Assembly: GCA_934661375.1 (NCBI GenBank)
Contig: CAKUJH010000038.1
Coordinates: 1 to 30,657, forward strand
Direction: 5' to 3'
Source of the DNA: an uncultured Victivallales bacterium
GTDB lineage: Bacteria > Verrucomicrobiota > Lentisphaeria > Victivallales > UBA1829
DNA length: 30,657 nt
The translations under genes were made by a program, and so were the position numbers. Shown piece by piece: positions 21,067-27,789 of this stretch; positions within the stretch are counted from its first letter, which is position 1, and each line of letters opens with the position of its first letter. The notes under the pieces are model-generated. The model had not been told where the DNA came from and did not search any database. It saw nothing but the letters and a program-made list of their open reading frames with translations.

Positions 21067-22881
21067 ATGAAAAAGATCAATTTCATGCTGACCGCGTTCC
21101 GTGACGGCTTTCAGTCCGTCTTCGGAGCCAGAGTGTTTTCCAACGATTTTCTTCCGCTGGTGCGGGAAGCCTCCGAAGCCGGACTTCGCCATTTTGAAGC
21201 CGGCGGGGGCGCGCTTTTTCAGGCGGCTTATTTCTACTGTAATGAAGATGCGTTCCAGATTATGGACAAGTTCCGCGCCGCAGCGGGTCCGGACGCCAAT
21301 CTGCAAACTCTTGCCCGCGGCATCAACGTGGTCGGTCTTGATTCCCAGCCGCGCGACATGATCAGGCTCCATGCTGCACTGATGAAGAAACACGGCATTT
21401 CCACCATCCGGAACTTCGATGCTCTGAATGACGTTGACAATCTGATTTACAGCGGGACCTGCATTCATGAGGCAAACCTCAATCACGAGATGACCGTCAC
21501 GATGATGGAACTGCCGCCCGGATGCAAAGGGCATACCGCTGAATTCTATGAAACCGTTCTCCGCCGCATTCTGGATGCCCATGTGCCGTTCGATTCCCTC
21601 TGCTTCAAGGATGCATCCGGAACTTCCTGTCCGCAGAAAGTCTATGAAACCATCCGCATGGCGCGCCGGCTGCTCGGCGATAAAATGCGCATTGCCTTCC
21701 ACAGTCACGAAACTGCCGGCTGCTGCGTTCTGGCGTACCGGGCGGCACTCGACGGCGGCGCGGATCAGCTGGATCTCTCCATCGCCCCGCTTTCCGGCGG
21801 AACCTGCCAGCCGGATGTGCTGACCATGTGGCACGCTCTGCGCGGCACGGACTATACGCTGGACATTGATCCGGAAAAAATCATCCGTCTGGAAGAACAT
21901 CTCAAGGAAGCTCTCAAAGACTATTTCATGCCGCCGGAAGCCACCAGAGTCGAACCCCTGATTCCGTTCTCCCCGATGCCTGGAGGCGCACTCACCGCCA
22001 ATACGCAGATGCTCCGCGACAACAACCTGATGGACAAGTATCCGGACTTCATCAAAGCCATGGGTGACGTCGTGGTCAAGGGCGGTTACGGAACCAGCGT
22101 TACCCCGGTCTCCCAGTTCTATTTCCAGCAGGCATTCAACAACGTCATGTTCGGTCCCTGGAAAAAGATTGCGGACGGCTACGGAAAGATGGTTCTGGGT
22201 TACTTCGGCAGAACGCCCGGCAAGCCGGATCCGGAAGTGATCCGGATCGCCTCGGAACAGCTGAAACTGGAACCGACCCGGCGCAACCCGCTGGATATCA
22301 ATGATGAAAATCCGGCAAAAGGACGCAAGGCCGCAATCGCCATGCTTCAGGCGAATCAGCTGCCCTGCTCGGATGAAAACATCTTCATCGCCGCCACCTG
22401 CCTGGAAAAAGGCATCGCGTTCCTCAAAGGCGAAGGCAAGATCGGCGTCCGGAAAAATACCGCGAAAAATGAAAAGGAAAACTCGGCTCCGGCACAGCAG
22501 GACGGTCCGATGATTGTTACGGTCAACGGCAAGGAATACAAAGTGGAACTGAAAGGCGGCAGTGCGCAGGTCAACGGTAAAACCTACTCCTATTCTGCGC
22601 GCATGGAAAAATCCGCAGCCCCGGCTCCGCGTGAAGCGGCTGCGGCTGCCTCCGATTCCGGAAAATTCCATGAGGTGCATACCCCGATTCCCGGAACTGT
22701 GATCCGTTTCCTGGTCAAGCCCGGCGATACCGTCAAAAGCTCCACCCCCGTCATTGTGCTGGAAGCCATGAAAATGGAAACCCCGGTCATCGCCGGAGCG
22801 GATGGCGTCGTTGCCCGTTTTGAAGTAGCCGAAGGCGAACAGGTTCAGACCGGTGCTTTGCTGGCTCTGATCAAAGGTTGA
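21067..22881 (+). CDS. oadA: Biotin-containing carboxyltransferase, oxaloacetate decarboxylase alpha-like
   Basis: 604 residues from the ATG at 21067, where family similarity begins (MKKINFMLTAFRDGFQS); in-frame starts at 20941 and 21034 are less likely, and the ribosome binding site is weak in all cases. Residues 1-300 form the carboxyltransferase barrel with RDGFQS, CFKDASG (the Lys probably carbamylated), and the metal-site HSHETAG. A PMPGGALTANTQM helical domain follows, then an Ala/Pro-rich linker, then a C-terminal biotinyl domain with EAMKMET carrying the biotin Lys. It transfers CO2 from an oxo-acid to biotin for release by the beta subunit. AFRDGFQS differs from the common LRDAHQS of OadA, so the substrate (oxaloacetate or another acyl compound) is not certain. 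The beta and gamma genes follow on the same strand. Confidence 0.85.
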   Translation: MKKINFMLTAFRDGFQSVFGARVFSNDFLPLVREASEAGLRHFEAGGGALFQAAYFYCNEDAFQIMDKFRAAAGPDANLQTLARGINVVGLDSQPRDMIRLHAALMKKHGISTIRNFDALNDVDNLIYSGTCIHEANLNHEMTVTMMELPPGCKGHTAEFYETVLRRILDAHVPFDSLCFKDASGTSCPQKVYETIRMARRLLGDKMRIAFHSHETAGCCVLAYRAALDGGADQLDLSIAPLSGGTCQPDVLTMWHALRGTDYTLDIDPEKIIRLEEHLKEALKDYFMPPEATRVEPLIPFSPMPGGALTANTQMLRDNNLMDKYPDFIKAMGDVVVKGGYGTSVTPVSQFYFQQAFNNVMFGPWKKIADGYGKMVLGYFGRTPGKPDPEVIRIASEQLKLEPTRRNPLDINDENPAKGRKAAIAMLQANQLPCSDENIFIAATCLEKGIAFLKGEGKIGVRKNTAKNEKENSAPAQQDGPMIVTVNGKEYKVELKGGSAQVNGKTYSYSARMEKSAAPAPREAAAAASDSGKFHEVHTPIPGTVIRFLVKPGDTVKSSTPVIVLEAMKMETPVIAGADGVVARFEVAEGEQVQTGALLALIKG

Positions 22882-22892
22882 GGTACGCTGCC

Positions 22893-24146
22893 ATGAATTT
22901 CAAATTTTCCGAAATTTTTCAGGGGATCGACCTGCTTTCCTATCAGTTCGAAAATGACTGGAAAACTGCAGTCGCGCGGATTGTGCTGGTCATACTGGGC
23001 ATTGTCATGGTGCATCTGGGACGCAAAGGCGTACTGGAACCGCTGCTCATGATTCCCATGGGGCTGGGCATGAGCACCATCAATGCCGCCATGATGTTCT
23101 TCGATCCGGTCAGCATGGTCAATAAAACGGCTGTCGATGCAACCAAAGTCGGCACGCTGTTTCTGGATTCCATCGAGTCCAGCAACAACAATCTCATGAC
23201 TCTGTGCCAGATCGACTGGCTTCAGCCGGTCTACACGTTTGCGTTCAGCAACGGACTGATAGCCTGTTTGATTTTCATCGGGATCGGCTCCCTGCTGGAT
23301 GTCGGCTTTGTCATGGCACGGCCGTATCAGAGCATGTTCATTGCCATCTGCGCGGAATTCGGTACACTGGTTACGCTTCCGATCGCCATGCTGTTCAAAG
23401 GCATGACGCTGGGCGAAGCGGCGTCCATTGCGCTGGTCGGCGGTGCGGACGGTCCGATGGTGCTGTTCGGTTCCCTGAAAATGGCGCCGGATCTGTTTGT
23501 GCCGATCACAGTGGTGGCATACCTGTATCTGGCACTGGCTTACGGCGGATTCCCGTATCTGATCCGTTTCCTGGTGCCGAAACGTCTCCGCATGATTGAG
23601 ATGCCGCAGGAAAAGAAGCGCCGGGAATTCACCTCGTCCGAAAAACTGATTTTTTCGGTGATTGCATGTGTTCTGCTCTCTTTCCTGTTTCCCGTTGCTT
23701 CGCCGCTGTTCTTTTCTCTGTTTCTGGGAATCGCCATCCGCGAATCCGGACTGGAAAAATTCCGTTTCTTTGTCAGCGAGATCATTCTGTACGGTTCAAC
23801 GCTCACCCTCGGCATTCTGCTGGGCGTGCTGTGTGATGCCAAAACCATCATGAACCCGCAGGTGCTTCCGCTGCTGGTGCTGGGCATTGTCTCACTGGGA
23901 CTTTCCGCAGTGGGCGGTCTGGCAGGCGGATACCTCATGTATCTCTTCACCGGCGGGAAATACAATCCGGTCATCGGCATTGCCGGCGTAAGCTGCGTGC
24001 CGAGTACGGCGAAGGTGGCGCAGAAAGCGGTCGCCCATGACAACCCCGGCGCGGTCATCATGCAGTACGCTCTGGGTGCGAATATCTGCGGCGTCATTAC
24101 AACGGCAATCATCACCGCCGCATACATCTGCCTGATCAAGAATTAA
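22893..24146 (+). CDS. oadB: Sodium-translocating decarboxylase, beta subunit
   Basis: 417 residues from the ATG at 22893, with GAGG 8-9 nt upstream and 11 nt after the oadA stop. It decarboxylates carboxybiotin and exports Na+. It is strongly hydrophobic with about ten helices. Family signatures are MGLGMSTINAAMMFFDP, GGADGPMVLFGS (the Asp of ADGP is a conserved Na+-site residue in this family) and VIGIAGVSCVP near the C-terminus. OadB, MmdB and GcdB proteins cannot be told apart from the sequence alone, so the pathway depends on the alpha subunit. The protein sits in the inner membrane with the OadA and OadG partners. Confidence 0.92.
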   Translation: MNFKFSEIFQGIDLLSYQFENDWKTAVARIVLVILGIVMVHLGRKGVLEPLLMIPMGLGMSTINAAMMFFDPVSMVNKTAVDATKVGTLFLDSIESSNNNLMTLCQIDWLQPVYTFAFSNGLIACLIFIGIGSLLDVGFVMARPYQSMFIAICAEFGTLVTLPIAMLFKGMTLGEAASIALVGGADGPMVLFGSLKMAPDLFVPITVVAYLYLALAYGGFPYLIRFLVPKRLRMIEMPQEKKRREFTSSEKLIFSVIACVLLSFLFPVASPLFFSLFLGIAIRESGLEKFRFFVSEIILYGSTLTLGILLGVLCDAKTIMNPQVLPLLVLGIVSLGLSAVGGLAGGYLMYLFTGGKYNPVIGIAGVSCVPSTAKVAQKAVAHDNPGAVIMQYALGANICGVITTAIITAAYICLIKN

Positions 24147-24158
24147 GGGAGGAAAATC

Positions 24159-24350
24159 ATGCTTCAAGCTCTTCAAATCATGCTGATGGCAGTGGCAATC
24201 ACTGCCGTTACCGGATTTCTGATTTCGCTGCTGATCCATGGACTCAGCGCATTGGTGCGTCTGCGTTCACCGGAAACACAGAATGAAGAGGAAATTACGG
24301 CTCTGGCAGTTGCGCTGGCGGTACGGCGCAGCGGACAGAAGATCGGCTGA
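24159..24350 (+). CDS. Short OadG-like gamma subunit
   Basis: 63 residues with GGGAGG directly before the ATG at 24159. One N-terminal transmembrane helix (residues about 5-30, MLMAVAITAVTGFLISLLIHG) and a polar tail ending in an EEEITALAVALAVRR helix. This matches the layout of sodium-pump decarboxylase gamma subunits, which anchor the complex and aid assembly. It is shorter than typical OadG and lacks an obvious His-rich metal-binding tail. Its position directly after oadB supports the role more than its sequence does. Gene order alpha-beta-gamma differs from the gamma-alpha-beta order of Klebsiella. Confidence 0.7.
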   Translation: MLQALQIMLMAVAITAVTGFLISLLIHGLSALVRLRSPETQNEEEITALAVALAVRRSGQKIG

Positions 24351-24364
24351 AACAACCGCATTGT

Positions 24365-24405
24365 TCCCGGAATTTTCCCGGTATGGGGAAGGTTCCGGGA
24401 TTTTT
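24365..24405 (+). terminator. Intrinsic terminator after the decarboxylase operon
   Basis: TCCCGGAA (24365-24372) pairs with TTCCGGGA (24393-24400), with an inner TTCCC/GGGGAA pairing, followed by TTTTT (24401-24405). It separates the operon from the convergent pflA. Confidence 0.85.
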
Positions 24406-24456
24406 CTGTATGCGCGGCAGACCGTGCCGGCTGTTCGACAGAGGATTCGGGGGATA

Positions 24457-25161
24457 TCAGCGGAAAAGTTCTTCCGCTTTCCGGATGTCTTCCTTATCCG
24501 GTTCCTGTACGGATTCAAAAGGATCTTTCAGACCCAGTTTTTCCCATTTGAAACTTGCCATTTTGTGGAATGGCAGCAGGTCAATCCGCTTGATGCACTG
24601 GTACGGTTTCAGGAAAGCCGCCAGTTTTTTCAGACGTTCGAAGTCAAGAGTCCAGCCGGGAACCAGCACGTGCCGGATCCAGACCGTTTTGCCGGTTTTT
24701 TCGCAGTAATCCAGCGTGGCAAGTTCATGACTGTTGTCATAGCCGGTGAGTTTCCGGCATAATTCGGGATCCTGCGCTTTGATGTCCAGCAGGAGCATGT
24801 CTGCGGCATCAATGACCGGACGGGAAATTTCCAAGGGAACGGATCCCGCGGTATCCACGGCGGTATGAAACCCGCTCTGCCGGCAGGATTCCAGCAGAGC
24901 AAGTGCAAATTCCGGCTGGCGCAGGGGTTCTCCGCCCGAAAGCGTAACCCCGCCGGACCGGATGTAATTCCGGCAGGACTCAATCTGTTTCATGATTTCG
25001 GAAACGGTCATCAGCCGTCCGCCCTGCGGATCCCAGGTATCCGGATTGTGGCAGTAGCGGCAACGCAGCGCGCAGCCCTGCATGAACACCACATAACGGA
25101 TGCCGGGACCGTCGAGAGTTCCGAAACTTTCAAACGAATGAATTCTGCCGGATGCTTCCAT
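24457..25161 (-). CDS. pflA: Pyruvate formate-lyase activating enzyme
   Basis: 234 residues, the usual length being about 240. A radical SAM enzyme that makes the glycyl radical on PflB. The cluster motif is C30-x3-C34-x2-C37 (GCALRCRYCHNPDTW), preceded by the substrate-recognition segment SFGTLDGPGIRYVVF. GGVTLSGGEPLRQPEF follows, typical of the family and involved in SAM binding. DTAGSV and LLLDIKA occur in the middle. It starts 13 nt after the pflB stop, so it shares the pflB transcript. Confidence 0.95.
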   Translation of the reverse strand: MEASGRIHSFESFGTLDGPGIRYVVFMQGCALRCRYCHNPDTWDPQGGRLMTVSEIMKQIESCRNYIRSGGVTLSGGEPLRQPEFALALLESCRQSGFHTAVDTAGSVPLEISRPVIDAADMLLLDIKAQDPELCRKLTGYDNSHELATLDYCEKTGKTVWIRHVLVPGWTLDFERLKKLAAFLKPYQCIKRIDLLPFHKMASFKWEKLGLKDPFESVQEPDKEDIRKAEELFR

Positions 25162-25174
25162 ATTCAGTTTCTTT

Positions 25175-27394
25175 TCAGAATTTCTTATGGAAGGTACGGC
25201 TGACCACGTCCATCTGCTGTTCGCGGGTCAGCTTGATGAAGTTCACGGCATAGCCGGAAACACGGATCGTCAGCTGCGGATATTTTTCCGGATGATCCAT
25301 GGCGTCGAGCAGCGTTTCACGGTTCAGCACGTTCACGTTCAGGTGGTGCGCCGAATCCATGAAATAGCCGTCCATCAGTCCGACCAGGTTGTTGACTTTT
25401 TCTTCATCCGTCTTGCCGAGGGTGTCGGGAACGATGCTGAAGGTGTTGCTGATGCCGTCTTCCGCATAGTCATACGGAATCTTGGAGACGGATTTCAGCG
25501 AAGCGACAGCGCCGTTGACGTCGCGGCCGTGCATCGGGTTGGCACCTGGAGCGAAAGGTTCGCCGGCTTTGCGTCCATCCGGAGTAGACGCCGTCTTCTT
25601 GCCGTACATCACGTTGCTGGTGATGGTCAGAATGGACAGCGTCGGTTTCGAATGACGGTAGGCATAATGGCTGGCAAGTTTCTTTTCGAAGTTCTTGACA
25701 ATTTCCACCGCAATGGAGTCCACACGGTCGTCGTTGTTACCATATTTCGGGAAGTCGCCTTCGATGATGAAGTCTTTGGCGAGTCCGGCTTCGTTCAGCA
25801 CCGGCGTAACCTTCGCGTACTTGATGGCGGAAAGACTGTCCGCAAGCACGGACAATCCGGCAATGCCGCCCGCCATGGTGCGGAAGATCTCTTCATCATG
25901 CAGAGCCATTTCAATGCGTTCGTAGCAATACTTGTCGTGCATGTAATGAATGCAGTTCAAGGCGTCGATGTAGAGCTTGGACAGCCAGTCGGTGATCTCA
26001 TTGAAATTGCGCATGACTTCATCATAGTTCAGCGGGCCGTTCTGGGCCAGAACACGGATTGCGGGACCGACCTGGATGTTGTTGTTCTTCACGTCCTGCC
26101 CGCCGTTGATGGCGTACATCAGCGCTTTCGCCAGGTTGCAGCGTGCGCCGAAGAACTGCATCTGTTTGCCGATCCGCATGGCGGACACGCAGCAGGCAAT
26201 ACCGTAGTCGTCTCCGAACTTGATACGCATGATGTCGTCGTTTTCATACTGGATGGAAGATGTATGCACGGAGGTCTCCGCGCAGAATTTTTTGAAGTTT
26301 TCCGGCAGACGGCAGCTCCACAGCACCGTCAGATTCGGCTCCGGCGCAGGACCGAGGTTGGTGAGGGTATGCAGATAACGGTAGCTCATCTTCGTGACCA
26401 TGTGCCGCCCGTCAAGCCCCATGCCCGCAAGGGACTCCGTCACCCAGGTCGGGTCGCCGCTGAACAGCTCGTCGTATGCCGGAGTGCGGAGAAAACGGAC
26501 AATACGCAGTTTCATGATGAACTGGTCGACGAATTCCTGGATTTCCTCTTCCGTGTATTTGCCGGACGCCAGGTCGGCTTCCGCATAAATGTCGAGGAAC
26601 GTGGATGTACGGCCGATGGACATGGCGGCGCCGTTCTGTTCCTTGACCGCGGCCAGATAGCCGAAATACAGCCACTGAATAGCTTCCTTCACGTCTTCCG
26701 CCGGACGGGAAATATCCCGCCCGTACGCCGCCGCCATTTCCTTGAGTTCTTTCAGAGCCTTGATCTGTTCGGCGATTTCTTCACGCTTGCGGATATGTTC
26801 GGGATCCATGACGTCGATCACCATGTTTTTCTTGGCCTCTTCCTTCTGCCGGATCAGGAAATCAACACCGTACAGAGCCACACGGCGATAGTCGCCGATG
26901 ATGCGTCCGCGTCCGTAGGCATCCGGAAGACCGGTCATGATTCCGGCATGACGCGCCAGCTTCATTTCATCGGTATACACATCGAAAACACCGTCGTTGT
27001 GAGTTTTGCGGTATTTGAAGATGTTCGCCACTTCCGGATCCATTTTGCGCCCGTAGGCTTCCAGTTCATTATAGATCAGGCGGATGCCGCCGAACGGCAT
27101 GATGGCGCGTTTCAGGGGTTCATCCGTCTGAAGGCCGACGATCTGTTCCAGCTCCTTGTCGATGTAGCCCGGACGATGGGAGGTAATGGTGGAAATGGTC
27201 TTTTCATCAATATCGTAAACGCCTTTGCGTTCCCGTTCCAGTTTCATCCGGTCGGTAAGCAGCTTCCAGAGCTTCAGAGTGCGCTCGGTCGGTTTGGCGA
27301 GGAACGAGGCATCTCCATCGTAGGGGGTGTAGTTGCGCTGAATGAAGTCTCGCACATTGACTTCCCGATTCCATGCTCCAGGATTGAAATTCAT
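25175..27394 (-). CDS. pflB: Formate acetyltransferase (pyruvate formate-lyase)
   Basis: 739 residues from the ATG at 27394, where AAAGAG lies 6-8 nt upstream and family similarity starts (MNFNPGAW). An in-frame ATG at 27418 adds eight residues without support. It converts pyruvate and CoA to acetyl-CoA and formate in anaerobic fermentation. Catalytic neighbours are C401-C402 in ACCVSAM, and the glycyl radical site is in IRVSGYAV near the C-terminus (Gly714), 25 residues from the end as is typical. Other marks are RAIMPFGGIRLIYNELEAYG and GLPDAYGRGRIIGDYRR. A promoter with overlapping inverted repeats lies about 200 nt upstream. The gene is cytoplasmic and oxygen-sensitive in function, indicating an anaerobe. 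Confidence 0.97.
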   Translation of the reverse strand: MNFNPGAWNREVNVRDFIQRNYTPYDGDASFLAKPTERTLKLWKLLTDRMKLERERKGVYDIDEKTISTITSHRPGYIDKELEQIVGLQTDEPLKRAIMPFGGIRLIYNELEAYGRKMDPEVANIFKYRKTHNDGVFDVYTDEMKLARHAGIMTGLPDAYGRGRIIGDYRRVALYGVDFLIRQKEEAKKNMVIDVMDPEHIRKREEIAEQIKALKELKEMAAAYGRDISRPAEDVKEAIQWLYFGYLAAVKEQNGAAMSIGRTSTFLDIYAEADLASGKYTEEEIQEFVDQFIMKLRIVRFLRTPAYDELFSGDPTWVTESLAGMGLDGRHMVTKMSYRYLHTLTNLGPAPEPNLTVLWSCRLPENFKKFCAETSVHTSSIQYENDDIMRIKFGDDYGIACCVSAMRIGKQMQFFGARCNLAKALMYAINGGQDVKNNNIQVGPAIRVLAQNGPLNYDEVMRNFNEITDWLSKLYIDALNCIHYMHDKYCYERIEMALHDEEIFRTMAGGIAGLSVLADSLSAIKYAKVTPVLNEAGLAKDFIIEGDFPKYGNNDDRVDSIAVEIVKNFEKKLASHYAYRHSKPTLSILTITSNVMYGKKTASTPDGRKAGEPFAPGANPMHGRDVNGAVASLKSVSKIPYDYAEDGISNTFSIVPDTLGKTDEEKVNNLVGLMDGYFMDSAHHLNVNVLNRETLLDAMDHPEKYPQLTIRVSGYAVNFIKLTREQQMDVVSRTFHKKF

Positions 27395-27418
27395 GATATT
27401 ATCTCTTTCTGCCGGCAT

Positions 27419-27472
27419 TTACTTTTTTTCCGGCGTTGGTTCCATTAGTAGTTTGATTGTTATATTGTTCAT
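27419..27472 (-). CDS. Possible 17-codon leader ORF before pflB
   Basis: On the minus strand the ATG at 27472 overlaps the TGA of the preceding Cys-rich mini-ORF (ATGA). The frame reads MNNITIKLLMEPTPEKK, then TAA at 27419 directly followed by the upstream pflB ATG at 27418. The chained arrangement is notable, but a ribosome binding site is missing and length gives no statistical support. Confidence 0.2.
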   Translation of the reverse strand: MNNITIKLLMEPTPEKK

Positions 27473-27510
27473 TTACAGCAATGAACGCAGTAAAAGCATT
27501 GTGTATCCAT
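27469..27510 (-). CDS. Possible Cys-rich leader peptide before pflB
   Basis: A 13-residue frame, MDTQCFYCVHCCK, in the 5' leader of pflB, with four Cys in nine residues. The AGGAG upstream is too distant and an ACAGG is too close to the ATG, so translation is uncertain. If real, it could sense Cys supply or redox state by ribosome stalling; this is speculation. Confidence 0.25.
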   Translation of the reverse strand: MDTQCFYCVHCCK

Positions 27511-27591
27511 CCTGTTTCTTATCAATTCTCCTGTATAAAATTCATATATTCACCGGAAAGCGGACATTCCTTTTTCCGATTTTCGCGCGAT

Positions 27592-27620
27592 AATATAGCA
27601 CTTTTTTTTTCGAATGTCAA
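27592..27620 (-). promoter_or_regulatory. Promoter of pflB-pflA
   Basis: On the minus strand TTGACA (27620-27615), a 17-nt spacer and TGC-TATATT (hexamer 27597-27592). The leader to pflB would be about 190 nt. The -35 is one arm of an inverted repeat, indicating regulation. Confidence 0.75.
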
Positions 27621-27636
27621 TTAGTTGACACTAATT
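27615..27636. promoter_or_regulatory. Interleaved inverted repeats over the pflB -35
   Basis: TGTCAA-TTAG-TTGACA (27615-27630) is a perfect palindrome apart from its 4-nt centre. AATTAG-TTGACA-CTAATT (27619-27636) forms a second one shifted by a few bases. The overlap with the pflB -35 suggests an operator. The form recalls Crp/Fnr- or Rex-type sites but fits neither consensus exactly, so the regulator is not assigned. Confidence 0.55.
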
Positions 27637-27699
27637 ATCCATAAAAAAACTGGATTTTTTATTTTACGGAACAAAATCCGCCGTTTTCGCAAAAATGAC

Positions 27700-27728
27700 T
27701 TGAAAAAAAGATATTTCGGGGTCATATT
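27700..27728 (+). promoter_or_regulatory. Candidate promoter of carB
   Basis: TTGAAA (27700-27705), a 17-nt spacer and CATATT (27723-27728), about 60 nt before the carB ATG. The remaining 395-nt gap between pflB and carB holds only the sites listed and A/T-rich sequence. Confidence 0.45.
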
Positions 27729-27789
27729 ACTGTATTTTAGTCGGAGAGTTTTTTTAAGCTGTTACAGAGAGAAAGGATACGGCGGAACT

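Noticed and set aside
20992..22680. A 562-codon minus-strand frame over oadA
   Set aside because: Opposite strand of a gene with clear carboxyltransferase and biotin motifs.
25187..27448. A 753-codon plus-strand open frame over pflB
   Set aside because: It is the complement of the unmistakable pflB sequence; its protein is His/Val/Phe-rich and without family motifs.
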